Counted from the stretch's first letter, positions 54,216 to 63,885 are shown. The stretch: 64,000 nucleotides of DNA from Streptomyces sp. F63 (GCF_018070345.1 NZ_JAGPXX010000031.1:16566-80565); one strand, 5' to 3'. Numbers and translations: made by a program. The notes: a model not told the origin generated them from the letters alone.

Positions 54216-56217
54216 CCGAGCCGTCCTCCTGATCGTCGTCACCCCGGCCCTGCCGCGCGGCGCCGGCACCGGCCCCCCGTGCCGCCGTCGGCTGCCCGCC
54301 CTCACCCCGCGCCACCACCCGGGTGCCGCTGCCCGGCAGCGCCGCGGGGTCCGCCACCGCGGGCGCGGGCCGCGGCGAGGGCGGCGCACCGGGGACTGCG
54401 GCGCGGGCCGCTCCCGGTTCCGCCGGATCGCTGTCCTGCGCCTGTTCCCGGTTGCGCCGGGAGTCCTCCGGCTCCAGGGGGATGGGAGAGCCGCGGAGGG
54501 CGCCGTCGGCCGTGCGCGGCAGCGTCAGCCGGAACTGGGAGCCGCCGCCCGGTTCCCCCCATGCCTGCAGCCAGCCCCCGTGCAGCCGTGCGTCCTCGAC
54601 GGCGATCGACAGGCCGAGCCCGGTCCCGCCGGTGGTCCGGGCGCGGGCCGGGTCGGCCCGCCAGAAGCGGTTGAAGACCCGGGTCGCCTCGCCCGGCTTG
54701 AGCCCGACACCGTAGTCCCGTACGGCCACGGCGACGGCGCCGCCCGCGGCAGCCAGCCGCACCACGACATCGCGCCCCTCGCCGTGTTCCACGGCGTTGA
54801 CCACGAGGTTGCGCAGCACCCGCTCGATCCGCCGCGGATCCGCCTCGGCGATCACCGGCTGCTCGGCTCCGCGCACGACGATGCGGCTGCCCTTGTTCTC
54901 CGCGAGCGGCTCAGCCCCCTCGATCACCTGGTCGACCACGGTGCGCAAATCGATCGGTTCGGCCTCCAGGGCGGCCGCTCCGGCGTCGAACCGGCTGATC
55001 TCCAGGAGATCGGCCAGCAGCGACTCGAAGCGGTCCAGCTGTCCGCGGAGCAGTTCCGCGGAGCGTGCGGTCACCGGATCGAAGTCGTCCCGCGCGTCAT
55101 GGATGACCTCGGCGGCCATCCGTACCGTCGTCAGCGGGGTGCGCAGCTCGTGGGAGACGTCGGAGACGAAACGCCGCTGCATCCGCGAGAGCTCCTCCAG
55201 CTGCTGGATCTTGTGCTGGAGGTTCTTCGCCATCTTGTTGAACGATTCGCCGAGCCGCGCGATGTCGTCCTCGCCGGTGACCTTCATCCGCTCCTGAAGC
55301 AGACCGGCCGCGAGCCGTTCGGAGATCCCCGCCGCCATCCGCACCGGTGTCACGACCTGCCGCACCACCACCCAGGCGATGGCACCGAGCAGCACGACGA
55401 CGAACACTCCCGCGGTCGCCAGAGTCGTCTTGACCAGGCTCAGCGACTTCTCCTCCTGGGTGAACGGGAAGAGGTAGTAGAGCTGGTACGGGTTGCCGTT
55501 GACGTCGTTGAGCTGCTTGCCGATCGCCAGCGCCGGCTCCCCGGCCCCGGAACTCCGGATGATGCGGGTGTGCTGCATATACGTGCCGGGCTCGGCGTCC
55601 AGGGAGTCCCGCAGCGCCTGCGGCACGCTCTGCTCGGGCTGCACATCGCCGGAGGAGCGCGGCGCACGGGTACCGGAGCTGTCGTCCACGAACGGCTGTT
55701 CGGTGTCCGAGCTGAGCGCCACCACCGAGTAGACGCCCTGGCCGCCGCTGGCGAGCTGCTGCACCAGATCGGTCAGCCAGACACCGGAGTTCAGCTGGGC
55801 CCGGGTGCCCGGGGTGGCGCCGGGCTCGCCCCGCGCGTCCGCGTCGGCCTGGTCCTGGGCCACCTTGAAACCACCGGCCGCCTGCGACTGCGCGGCGCTG
55901 GTCTTGGCGTCCTGGAGTCCGTTGCGCACCTGGCCGATCACCACGACGCCGAGCAGCAGCACCACGCCGAGCGACATCAGCAGCGTGCTCGCGACCACCC
56001 GAAGCTGGATATTGCGCCGCCACAGCCGGAGGGCCGCCAGCAGCGGCCGCCGCACCCAGCGCAGCACCATGCGCAGCAGTGGGTTGACCGGACCGCCCGG
56101 CGCCCCGTCCTGCAACAGCCCGCCGCCCTGCCGGAGGCGGTCGTACAGCGAGATCCTGCCCACCGGATCGACGGGCCGCCCCTCGTTGCGCTCCGGAGCA
56201 GCACCGTGCCCGGCCAT
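54205..56217 (-). CDS. mtrB: sensor histidine kinase MtrB
   Basis: 670 residues from ATG 56217, one base after the mtrA stop; an ATG at 56250 would overlap mtrA by 32 bp. Two membrane helices (VVASTLLMSLGVVLLLGVVVIG and VFVVVLLGAIAWVVV) flank an extracytoplasmic sensor domain, then HAMP, the phospho-His in FVSDVSHELRTPLTTV, N-box LRNLVVNAVEHG and G-boxes GVGLKPGEATRVFNRF/TGGTGLGLSI. The C-terminus has a long disordered Pro/Ala tail. It senses the growing wall/septum and phosphorylates MtrA, which in Streptomyces influences development and antibiotic genes. Confidence 0.95.
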   Translation of the reverse strand: MAGHGAAPERNEGRPVDPVGRISLYDRLRQGGGLLQDGAPGGPVNPLLRMVLRWVRRPLLAALRLWRRNIQLRVVASTLLMSLGVVLLLGVVVIGQVRNGLQDAKTSAAQSQAAGGFKVAQDQADADARGEPGATPGTRAQLNSGVWLTDLVQQLASGGQGVYSVVALSSDTEQPFVDDSSGTRAPRSSGDVQPEQSVPQALRDSLDAEPGTYMQHTRIIRSSGAGEPALAIGKQLNDVNGNPYQLYYLFPFTQEEKSLSLVKTTLATAGVFVVVLLGAIAWVVVRQVVTPVRMAAGISERLAAGLLQERMKVTGEDDIARLGESFNKMAKNLQHKIQQLEELSRMQRRFVSDVSHELRTPLTTVRMAAEVIHDARDDFDPVTARSAELLRGQLDRFESLLADLLEISRFDAGAAALEAEPIDLRTVVDQVIEGAEPLAENKGSRIVVRGAEQPVIAEADPRRIERVLRNLVVNAVEHGEGRDVVVRLAAAGGAVAVAVRDYGVGLKPGEATRVFNRFWRADPARARTTGGTGLGLSIAVEDARLHGGWLQAWGEPGGGSQFRLTLPRTADGALRGSPIPLEPEDSRRNREQAQDSDPAEPGAARAAVPGAPPSPRPAPAVADPAALPGSGTRVVARGEGGQPTAARGAGAGAARQGRGDDDQEDGSGEA

Positions 56218-56218
56218 G

Positions 56219-56896
56219 TCAGCCTGGTCCCGCCTTGTATCCGACGCCACGGACCGTCACCACGATCTCCGGCCGCTCCGGGTCCTTCTCGACCTTCGAG
56301 CGCAGCCGCTGCACATGCACATTGACCAGCCGCGTATCCGCGGCGTGCCGATAGCCCCACACCTGTTCCAGAAGCACCTCCCGGGTGAAGACCTGCCACG
56401 GCTTGCGCGCCAGCGCCACCAGCAGATCGAACTCAAGAGGGGTCAGAGCGATCGACTGCCCGTCCCGCTTCACCGAGTGGCCCGCGACATCGATCACGAG
56501 ATCACCGATCGCCAGCTGCTCCGGCGCGGGCTCCTCGGAGCGCCGCAGCCGTGCGCGGATCCGCGCCACCAGCTCCTTGGGCTTGAACGGCTTGACGATG
56601 TAGTCGTCGGCGCCGGACTCCAGGCCCACCACCACGTCGACGGTGTCGCTCTTCGCCGTCAGCATGACGATCGGCACCCCGGACTCCGCCCGGATCAGCC
56701 GGCACACCTCGATGCCGTCCCGGCCGGGCAGCATCAGATCGAGCAGCACCAGGTCGGGCTTCGTCTCGCGGAAGGCGGCCAGAGCCCTGTCACCGTCCGC
56801 GACGAACGATGGTTCGAAGCCCTCGCCGCGCAGCACGATGCCGAGCATCTCTGCCAGTGCGGTGTCGTCATCGACGACGAGAACGCGTCCCTTCAT
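56219..56896 (-). CDS. mtrA: response regulator MtrA
   Basis: 225 residues. The receiver has acidic Asp9-11 and phospho-acceptor Asp53 (LVLLDLMLPGRDG). An OmpR-type winged helix at about 130-225 ends with EVLLEQVWGYRHAADTRLVNVHVQRLRSKVEKDPERPEIVVTVRGVGYKAG. MtrA binds direct repeats upstream of cell-wall, developmental and secondary-metabolism genes. It is the first gene of the mtrA-mtrB-lpqB operon and starts 15 bp after the mtnA stop, so mtnA may be co-transcribed. Confidence 0.97.
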   Translation of the reverse strand: MKGRVLVVDDDTALAEMLGIVLRGEGFEPSFVADGDRALAAFRETKPDLVLLDLMLPGRDGIEVCRLIRAESGVPIVMLTAKSDTVDVVVGLESGADDYIVKPFKPKELVARIRARLRRSEEPAPEQLAIGDLVIDVAGHSVKRDGQSIALTPLEFDLLVALARKPWQVFTREVLLEQVWGYRHAADTRLVNVHVQRLRSKVEKDPERPEIVVTVRGVGYKAGPG

Positions 56897-56911
56897 ACCG
56901 ACATCATCCCA

Positions 56912-58060
56912 TTAGCTGATCGTGACCTGGCGTGACCTGGAGCACAGGTCCCCGATTGCGTCCCCCGTGACAGGCGATACGACACCGTGCTCGGTGACGA
57001 TCGCCGTCACCAATTCCGGCGGAGTGACGTCGAAGGCCGGATTGTACGCCTGAGTCCCCAACGGGGCCAGCGATATGCCCACTCCCGCTTCCCGTACGAG
57101 GCCGGGGACTTGGGGCGGCACGATCTCCGTCACCTCGTGCCCCGGCCGCTGCTCCACCTCGATCGAGGCGCCGTCCGGGGTCTCCGGGTCCACCGTGGTG
57201 CTCGGCGCCACCACGATGAACGGGACATGGTGGTACCGCGCCAGCACCGCCAGCGGATAGCTGCCGACCTTGTTGGCCACCGAGCCGTCCGCCGCGATAC
57301 GGTCCGCGCCGATCAGCACCGCGTCCACCTCCCCCGAGGAGAAGAGCGAACCGGCCGCGTTGTCCGACAGCAGCGTGTACGCCATGCCGTTCCGCGCCGC
57401 CTCCCAGGCGGTCAGCCGGGAACCCTGCAGCAGCGGACGGGTCTCGTCCACCCACAGCCGTCGCAGCTCACCCATGCGGTGCACCTCGCGCGCCACCGCG
57501 AGAGCCGTGCCCTCACCTCCGGACACCAGCCTCCCCGTATTGCAGTGGGTGAGCAACCGGTAGCCACCGCCCGGCAGCAGCTCACGCAGCAGGGCCACAC
57601 CGTGCTCCGCCATCCGCAAGCTCGCCTCGGCGTCCTGCCGGTGCAGTTCCCGCGCCGCGGTGAGCGCCGCGGCGGCCGCCTCCTCCGGCCCGCCGCCACC
57701 GGCGGCCGCCTTCCGGTACGCGGCCAGCGCCCGGCGGACCCCGTAACCGAGGTTGACAGCGGTGGGGCGAGCCCCGGAGAGCAGCCCGGCCGCCTCCTCC
57801 ACGTCATAACCGCGTACGGCGGCCAGCGCGACACCGTACGCGCCCGCGAGCCCCAGCAGCGGGGCACCTCGCACGGCGAGGGTGCGGATGGCCTCCACCA
57901 GCGCCGGCACATCGGTGCACACCAGCTCGGTTTCCTCAGCAGGCAGCCGGGTCTGGTCGAGCAGCACCAGTACCGGGCCCTCCGGAGGCTCGTCCCAGCG
58001 CAATGAGGGAAGGAGGGCGGGGTCGCCGGCCGCCGTGAGGTCCGCGTTCTGATCAACCAT
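56912..58060 (-). CDS. mtnA: S-methyl-5-thioribose-1-phosphate isomerase
   Basis: 382 residues. Family motifs: IRTLAVRGAPLLGLAGAYGVALA, LLTHCNTGRLVSGGEGTA (catalytic Cys), WVDETRPLLQGSRLTAWE, VDAVLIGADRIAADGSVANKVGSYPLAVLA (catalytic Asp in GAD). It converts methylthioribose-1-phosphate to methylthioribulose-1-phosphate in methionine salvage. Other salvage genes are not in the window. It lies just upstream of mtrA (15 bp), an arrangement common in Streptomyces. Confidence 0.95.
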   Translation of the reverse strand: MVDQNADLTAAGDPALLPSLRWDEPPEGPVLVLLDQTRLPAEETELVCTDVPALVEAIRTLAVRGAPLLGLAGAYGVALAAVRGYDVEEAAGLLSGARPTAVNLGYGVRRALAAYRKAAAGGGGPEEAAAAALTAARELHRQDAEASLRMAEHGVALLRELLPGGGYRLLTHCNTGRLVSGGEGTALAVAREVHRMGELRRLWVDETRPLLQGSRLTAWEAARNGMAYTLLSDNAAGSLFSSGEVDAVLIGADRIAADGSVANKVGSYPLAVLARYHHVPFIVVAPSTTVDPETPDGASIEVEQRPGHEVTEIVPPQVPGLVREAGVGISLAPLGTQAYNPAFDVTPPELVTAIVTEHGVVSPVTGDAIGDLCSRSRQVTIS

Positions 58061-58243
58061 CCGTCCAGTCTGCCGGTGCGGAGGAAAGATCAGAAGGTGC
58101 CCTCGGCTCCCGGAAGGAGGGCCCGCCCCACCGTGGGCGGGCCCCGTGGCACGATGGCAGCCAACCAGCCGTCGCCGCGCGCCCGGCCGACAGTCGTCGG
58201 CACAGCCGGGACGGCCCGCGGACGGCACCGCGAAGGAGCGACG

Positions 58244-59500
58244 ATGAACGACTCTCCGGGCTGGGCCTCGCCCGGATCGGCCCCCTCCGGCGACCCGGGA
58301 CGGCAGGACGGAGACCCGGCCGGCCCCGACCGGGACGACACCGGCAGCAGCAGCGCCGGGCGGCCCCCGGTCAACTGGTCCAAGGAACAGCCCCCCGGCG
58401 GCCAGTGGGCCGCGCCCGCCGGCTCCGGACCGACCCCGCCGCCGGGAGGCGGCGGCTGGGGAACCGGCTGGGCACCCGCGCCCGCCGCGGCCAAACCGGG
58501 CATCATCCCGCTCCGGCCGCTGGGCATCGGTGAGATCCTCGACGGTGCCGTCTCGACGATGCGGGAGCACTGGCGCACGGTCCTGGGCATCTCCCTCGCC
58601 GTCGCCGTGATCACCCAGACCGTCTCCACGGTCACCACCGGGATCTGGTTCAACGACCAGGCCGGGCTGGCCGCCCTGGAGAACGACCCCGACCCGACGC
58701 CCGACGAGATCCTGGACGCCATCAGCGGCACCCTGACCGGCAGCGCCGTCACCGGGATCGTCAGCATGCTGGGCACCATCATCGCCACCGCCGTGCTGAC
58801 CATGGTCGTCAGCCAGGCGGTTCTCGGCCGCCCGGTGACGACCGGTGACGCCTGGCGCAGCGCGCGGCCCCAACTCCCGCGCCTCTTCGGCCTGCTCCTG
58901 CTGATCCCGCTGATCATCCTGACCATCACCCTCGCGGCGATGGCCCCCGGGCTGATCCTGACCGCGACCGGTCCCACCGCCGCCGGGGCCGCACTCACGC
59001 TCGCGGGAGGGGCCGCCGCCCTCGTCGTGGCGATCTGGCTGTGGGTCCGCTTCAGCCTGGCCGCTCCGGCCCTCATGCTGGAACGGCAGGGCGTCGTCAC
59101 CTCTCTGCGCCGCTCTGCCAAGCTCGTCCGGGGCGCCTGGTGGCGGGTGTTCGGTATCCAACTGCTGACCCTGGTCCTGCTGGTGTTCGTCGCGGCCGTC
59201 ATCGAGATCCCCACCAGCCTGATCGCCGTGGTCGTCGGTGGCGAGAGCGCCGCCGACTGGATGGCCGGCGAAACCGCGGAGGCGGGCTGGCTCTTCCTCA
59301 TCGTCCTCGGCATCGGCGCCGTGATCAGCTCGACCATCACCTTCCCCATCAGCGCCGGCGTCACAGCTCTCCTCTACATGGACCAGCGGATCCGTCGGGA
59401 AGCCCTCGATCTGGAGCTGGGCCGCGCTGCGGGCCTCCCGGGCTACGGAACGCCGGGCCCCGGAAGCGACCGGGCCGACGGCACCACCCCGGGGAGCTGA
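58244..59500 (+). CDS. multispanning membrane protein, DUF7847/GDPD-membrane-domain-like
   Basis: 418 residues. A disordered Gly/Pro/Asp N-terminus (1-85) leads to IIPLRPLGIGEILDGAVSTMREHWRTVLGISLAV, the conserved start of an actinobacterial membrane family also fused to glycerophosphodiesterases. About six helices follow (TVLGISLAVAVITQTVSTV, IVSMLGTIIATAVLTMVVS, LFGLLLLIPLIILTITLAA and others), with amphipathic LMLERQGVVTSLRRSAKLVRGAWWRVFG. GAAGGAG lies 6 bp before ATG 58244. It is the first gene of the MoxR operon. Function is unknown. Confidence 0.75.
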   Translation: MNDSPGWASPGSAPSGDPGRQDGDPAGPDRDDTGSSSAGRPPVNWSKEQPPGGQWAAPAGSGPTPPPGGGGWGTGWAPAPAAAKPGIIPLRPLGIGEILDGAVSTMREHWRTVLGISLAVAVITQTVSTVTTGIWFNDQAGLAALENDPDPTPDEILDAISGTLTGSAVTGIVSMLGTIIATAVLTMVVSQAVLGRPVTTGDAWRSARPQLPRLFGLLLLIPLIILTITLAAMAPGLILTATGPTAAGAALTLAGGAAALVVAIWLWVRFSLAAPALMLERQGVVTSLRRSAKLVRGAWWRVFGIQLLTLVLLVFVAAVIEIPTSLIAVVVGGESAADWMAGETAEAGWLFLIVLGIGAVISSTITFPISAGVTALLYMDQRIRREALDLELGRAAGLPGYGTPGPGSDRADGTTPGS

Positions 59501-59504
59501 TGCG

Positions 59505-60197
59505 GTGATCCCGGCAGCGGACGGTCTCACGGCGGCGCGGTACGCGATCCGCACGGCGGACGACGTCCCGGTGCGGATCCGGCGCCTGCCCGCCCGCGAG
59601 GCGGCGGAGGACGAACTCTCGAAGCGGATGTACCAGCAGGACGAACCGGGCCTGCTCCGGCGCGCCCTCGGCCGCTTCTGGGAATGGGTGGACACCCTCT
59701 TCACCGCCGCGGCCGGGGTGACCCCCGGCGGCGCGGTGGGCCTGGCCGTCGTCATCGCCGTACTCCTCCTCCTCGTCGTGGCGCTCCGTCTGCGCCTCGG
59801 CCCGCTGCACCGCACTCCCGCCGCCGCGGTCACACTCTTCGACGACCGGCCGAGGAGCGCCGCTGAACACCGAACGGCCGCTGAACGGCATGCCGCCGCC
59901 CACGAATGGGACCTGGCCGTACGGGAACGGATGAGAGCCCTCGTCCGGTCACTGGAGGAACGCGCCCTGCTCGACCCGCGCCCCGGCCGCACCGCCGACG
60001 AGGCCGCCACCGAGGCCGGACGCCCTCTGCCCGCTCACGCGGACCGGCTGCGCGCCGCCGCCCGGGACTTCGACGACATCACCTACGGCGGCCGTCCCGG
60101 CACCGCCGAGACCTACGCCGGACTCCGGGATCTGGACGTCGAGCTCCAGCACAGCAGGCCGCGGCCCGCCGCGGCCGGGGCTGGTGGGAGCTCGTGA
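59505..60197 (+). CDS. DUF4129-domain membrane protein
   Basis: 230 residues starting at GTG 59505, 4 bp after the previous stop. One membrane helix (AVGLAVVIAVLLLLVVALRLRL) follows a soluble N-terminus. The DUF4129 domain is the C-terminal helical part EHRTAAERHAAAHEWDLAVRERMRALVRSLEERALLDPRPGRTADEAATEAG, with FDDITYGGRPGTAETYAGLRDLD. The family accompanies transglutaminase-like proteins, MoxR ATPases and DUF58 proteins. Its stop overlaps the next start (GTGA). Confidence 0.88.
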   Translation: MIPAADGLTAARYAIRTADDVPVRIRRLPAREAAEDELSKRMYQQDEPGLLRRALGRFWEWVDTLFTAAAGVTPGGAVGLAVVIAVLLLLVVALRLRLGPLHRTPAAAVTLFDDRPRSAAEHRTAAERHAAAHEWDLAVRERMRALVRSLEERALLDPRPGRTADEAATEAGRPLPAHADRLRAAARDFDDITYGGRPGTAETYAGLRDLDVELQHSRPRPAAAGAGGSS

Positions 60198-61444
60198 CCC
60201 GGGCCGCCGCCGAGACCTCGGCCACCCCCACCGCCCACCAGCTCTGGGCCAGGTCCCGCGGCTTGCTGCTCGCCCTGGCCCTCCTCGTACTCGCGGGAGT
60301 CGTCCTCGCCGCCGTGCGCTCCGGTGAACAGCACGGCCGGCTCGACCCGCGCTCCGCCGATCGCTACGGCAGCCGCGCTGTCGCCGAGCTGCTGGCCGAC
60401 CGCGGGGTATGGATCACCGTGGTCACCACCACCGCAGAGGCCACCGCCGCTGCCGGTCCGGACACCACTCTGCTGATTACCAACCCCGATCTCCTCACCG
60501 AGCGCCAGCGGAAAGCCCTGCGGAGCGCCGCCTCGGCACCCCGCGTGCGTACCGTCCTCCTCGCCCCCGGTCCCGCCGCCACCCGAACGCTGGCCCCCGC
60601 CGTGGAGGTGGCCGAACCGGCCCAGGTCTCCCCCCGCCCTCCGGACTGTGATCTTCCCGCCGCCCGCCGGGCCGGAGACGCCGAACTCGGCGGTATCCGC
60701 TACTCCCCTTCCGCTGAGGCCCCGGACGCGGAAAGCTGCTATCTCAGCGATGGTCTCCCGAGCCTGGTACGGCTCCCTGCCCCCGGCAGCCGCGACACCA
60801 TCCTGCTCGGTTCGCCCGACATCCTCCTCAACGACCGGCTCGCGCAACGCGGCAACGCCTCCCTGGCCCTCCAGCTCCTCGGCTCCCGGGAGCAGCTGAT
60901 CTGGTATCTGCCCTCACTGGACGACTCCGCCGCCTCCGACGGCGGAGACCAGGGCCTCCTCCAGCTCCTGCCCTCGGGCTGGCTCTGGGGAGCGGCACAG
61001 CTCGGCGTCGCGGCCCTGTTCGCCGCCCTGTGGCGAGCCCGGCGTCTGGGGCCACTCACCCCTGAAAGACTTCCGGTCGCCATCAGGGCCTCGGAGACCA
61101 CCGAGGGCCGGGCCCGTCTGTACCACCAGGCGCACGCACGGGACCGCGCGGCCGAGGTCCTTCGGTCCGCCACCAGGAGCCGCCTCGCCCCGGCCGTCGG
61201 CGTGGCCGGTGCCCTGGCCCACCGGCCCGATGTCCTCTGCCCGGCGCTGGCCGCCCGTCTCCCCGCTACCGGCCCCGATGTCACTGCGCTGCTCTTCGGA
61301 CCGGTACCACCCGACGACCAGTCGCTGATCCGCCTCACCGACGAACTCGACCGCCTCGAACGGACCGTCACCACAGGCATCCCGGTTCCCCCCGCCGTAT
61401 CCCCCGACTCAACTCCCGCCAAGGAAAAGGACATCACCTCGTGA
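60194..61444 (+). CDS. DUF4350-domain membrane protein
   Basis: 416 residues. N-terminal helix LLLALALLVLAGVVLAAV, then the DUF4350 block YGSRAVAELLADRGVWITVVTTTAEATAAAGPDTTLLITNPDLLTERQRKALRSA, a Rossmann-like module also found in DUF58 partners. A second helix (GWLWGAAQLGVAALFAALWRARRLG) lies at about 262-283, followed by a cytoplasmic helical tail. It overlaps both neighbours by 4 bp, indicating tight operon coupling. Role unknown; probably part of a membrane complex served by MoxR. Confidence 0.87.
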   Translation: MTRAAAETSATPTAHQLWARSRGLLLALALLVLAGVVLAAVRSGEQHGRLDPRSADRYGSRAVAELLADRGVWITVVTTTAEATAAAGPDTTLLITNPDLLTERQRKALRSAASAPRVRTVLLAPGPAATRTLAPAVEVAEPAQVSPRPPDCDLPAARRAGDAELGGIRYSPSAEAPDAESCYLSDGLPSLVRLPAPGSRDTILLGSPDILLNDRLAQRGNASLALQLLGSREQLIWYLPSLDDSAASDGGDQGLLQLLPSGWLWGAAQLGVAALFAALWRARRLGPLTPERLPVAIRASETTEGRARLYHQAHARDRAAEVLRSATRSRLAPAVGVAGALAHRPDVLCPALAARLPATGPDVTALLFGPVPPDDQSLIRLTDELDRLERTVTTGIPVPPAVSPDSTPAKEKDITS

Positions 61445-62406
61445 GCGCCCCGACCGCCGACAGCGCCCGCGCCTCCCTGGAGGCGTTGAGGACCGAGATC
61501 GCCAAAGCCGTGGTCGGCCAGGACCCGGCCATCACTGGCATGGTCGTCGCGCTTCTCTGCCGCGGCCACGTCCTGCTGGAAGGAGTCCCCGGAGTCGCCA
61601 AGACCCTGCTCGTACGTGCCCTGGCCGCTTCACTCGAACTCGACATGAAACGTGTCCAGTTCACCCCGGACCTCATGCCGAGCGATGTCACCGGCTCCCT
61701 CGTCTATGACGCACGCACAGCCGAGTTCTCCTTCCAGCCCGGTCCCGTCTTCACCCATCTTCTCCTGGCCGACGAGATCAACCGCACTCCGCCCAAGACC
61801 CAGGCCTCTCTGCTGGAGGCCATGGAAGAACGCCAAGTCACCGTTGACGGCGTTCCCCGCCCGCTGCCCGAACCGTTCCTGGTGGCAGCGACACAGAACC
61901 CCGTGGAGTACGAGGGCACCTATCCACTGCCGGAAGCCCAGCTCGACCGCTTCCTGCTGAAGCTGACCGTCCCCCTGCCCTCCCGCGAAGACGAGACGGC
62001 CGTGCTCATGCGTCACGCACAGGGATTCAACCCGGGAGACCTCCAGGCCGCCGGTCTGCGGCCCGTGGCGAACGCCACCGATCTCGCTGCGGCCCGCACC
62101 GCCGTCGCCGAAACCTCCGTCTCCCCCGACATCGCCGCCTATGTCGTCGATATCTGCCGTGCCACCCGGGACTCCCCCTCCCTCTCGCTCGGCGTCTCGC
62201 CGCGAGGCGCCACCGCTCTTCTGTCGACCTCCCGGGCCTGGGCCTGGCTCACCGGACGCGACTACGTCATCCCCGACGATGTGAAAGCCCTCGCCCTGCC
62301 CACACTTCGCCACCGCCTCCAACTACGCCCGGAGGCCGAGATGGAGGGCATCACGCCGGACTCCGTAATCCAGGCAGTCCTCGCCAACGTCCCCGTCCCC
62401 CGCTGA
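61441..62406 (+). CDS. moxR: MoxR-family AAA+ ATPase
   Basis: 321 residues. Walker A GVPGVAKT (about residue 44), DEINRTPPKTQASLLEAMEERQVT (Walker B and pore-loop region), FLVAATQNPVEYEGTYPLPEAQLDRFLLKL (sensor 1/arginine finger region) and the C-terminal lid SPRGATALLSTSRAWAWL. MoxR proteins act as chaperones that mature enzyme complexes or stress factors. GTG 61441 overlaps the previous stop by 4 bp. Confidence 0.95.
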   Translation: MSAPTADSARASLEALRTEIAKAVVGQDPAITGMVVALLCRGHVLLEGVPGVAKTLLVRALAASLELDMKRVQFTPDLMPSDVTGSLVYDARTAEFSFQPGPVFTHLLLADEINRTPPKTQASLLEAMEERQVTVDGVPRPLPEPFLVAATQNPVEYEGTYPLPEAQLDRFLLKLTVPLPSREDETAVLMRHAQGFNPGDLQAAGLRPVANATDLAAARTAVAETSVSPDIAAYVVDICRATRDSPSLSLGVSPRGATALLSTSRAWAWLTGRDYVIPDDVKALALPTLRHRLQLRPEAEMEGITPDSVIQAVLANVPVPR

Positions 62407-62421
62407 ACGGCGCGATGAACC

Positions 62422-63732
62422 ATGGCCCTCACCGGACGAACCGCTCTGATCGCCTCCCTCGGCGCCTTGGTCACTGGCCTGCTGACGCCCAGCGCAACCG
62501 GGCTGCTCCTCGTGAATCTCCCCCTGCTGCTGGCAATTCTCGGAGACCTCGCACTCGCCGCGCCAGTGCGCACCCTCCGCTTCACTCGATCCGGTGATAC
62601 GTCAGTTCGACTCGGCGAACAAGCGTCCGTCGACCTCACCATCACCAACCCCCAGGGCCGCCGGTTGCGCGCCCTCGTGCGCGACGCGTGGCCCCCGAGC
62701 GTGCTGCCGCCGCACGCCCCCACTGCCGGGACCCGCCACCGGCTGACCGTCCCGGGAGGCGAACAACGACGCGTGACCACCCTGCTGCGGCCCACGCGTC
62801 GCGGCGACCGCGCACCCGGCCGAGTCACCGTACGGTCCTACGGTCCGCTCGGGCTGGCGGCCCGGCAGGGCCACCACCACGTGGCCTGGCGCCTCCGCGT
62901 CCTGCCACCGTTCCCCAGTCGCCGCCACCTCCCGGCAAAGCTCGCCAGACTCCGCGAGCTGGACGGCCGAACCAGTCTCTTGACACGCGGTGAGGGGACC
63001 GAATTCGACAGCCTGCGCGCATACGTTCCCGGTGACGACACGCGCTCCATCGACTGGCGAGCCACGGCCCGCCAGTCGTCCGTCGCCGTCCGCACCTGGC
63101 GTCCGGAACGCAACCGCCACATCCTGCTCGTCCTCGACACCGGACGAACCTCGGCAGGCCGGGTGGGCGACATCCCCCGACTCGATGCCGCCATGGACGC
63201 CGCGCTACTCCTCACCGCCCTGGCGGGCCGCGCCGGGGACCAGGTCGGACTCCTGGCCTATGACCGGCGGATCCGGGCCTCCGTACAAGGCCGCACGGCG
63301 GGCGATCTCCTGCCGGCCGTGGTCGGCGCCCTGGCGCCCCTGGAACCCGAACTCGTCGAGACCGACTCCCACGGCATGGCCGCCGCCGCTCTGCGAACCG
63401 CCCCGCGCCATGCGTTGATCGTCCTGCTGACCACTCTGGACGCGGCCCCCATCGAGGAAGGCCTGCTGCCGGTACTGCCCCGACTCACGCACCGCCACAC
63501 CGTCCTGCTGGCCGCCGTGGCAGATCCCCACGTCCAGCAGATGGTGGAAGCCCGGGGCTCCGCGGAGGCTGTTTACCAGGCTGCGGCCGGCACCCGCGCC
63601 CAGGCAGAGCGGACTCGCACGGCGGACCGACTCCGCCGTCACGGCGTTACGGTCGTCGACGCCACCCCCGCGGACCTCGCCCCGGCCCTGGCGGACGCCT
63701 ACCTTGCGCTCAAAGCGGCTGGCCGTCTCTAA
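62422..63732 (+). CDS. DUF58-domain protein, MoxR partner
   Basis: 436 residues. Two N-terminal membrane helices (ALIASLGALVTGLLTPSATGLLLVNLPLLLAIL). A beta-sandwich-like segment (VRLGEQASVDLTITNPQGRRLRALV) leads to the DUF58 core GEGTEFDSLRAYVPGDDTRSIDWRATARQSSVAVRTWRPERNRHILLVLDTGRTS, which begins a von Willebrand A-type fold with a possible metal site. MoxR ATPases act on such VWA proteins. It is the last gene of the operon, 15 bp after moxR, and converges on the rRNA operon. Confidence 0.92.
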   Translation: MALTGRTALIASLGALVTGLLTPSATGLLLVNLPLLLAILGDLALAAPVRTLRFTRSGDTSVRLGEQASVDLTITNPQGRRLRALVRDAWPPSVLPPHAPTAGTRHRLTVPGGEQRRVTTLLRPTRRGDRAPGRVTVRSYGPLGLAARQGHHHVAWRLRVLPPFPSRRHLPAKLARLRELDGRTSLLTRGEGTEFDSLRAYVPGDDTRSIDWRATARQSSVAVRTWRPERNRHILLVLDTGRTSAGRVGDIPRLDAAMDAALLLTALAGRAGDQVGLLAYDRRIRASVQGRTAGDLLPAVVGALAPLEPELVETDSHGMAAAALRTAPRHALIVLLTTLDAAPIEEGLLPVLPRLTHRHTVLLAAVADPHVQQMVEARGSAEAVYQAAAGTRAQAERTRTADRLRRHGVTVVDATPADLAPALADAYLALKAAGRL

Positions 63733-63823
63733 GCCAGTCTTGCTCCCGAGCCTCTGGAACGGTGCTCATCCCTGCTGTTTCTGCCTTCCGTGCCCAAGGA
63801 TCACGCCGCGAGAGAAGGCCCCA

Positions 63824-63875
63824 TAAACAAAAAAGCCGGGTTTCCCGGCCGCCTACGGCCCGGGAAACCCGGCTT
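63824..63875 (-). terminator. rRNA operon terminator
   Basis: Read leftward, AAGCCGGGTTTCCCGG pairs with CCGGGAAACCCGGCTT over 16 bp, followed by a TTTTTT tract (complement of 63829-63834), a classical intrinsic terminator directly after 5S rRNA. Confidence 0.9.
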
Positions 63876-63885
63876 CACAAGAATT

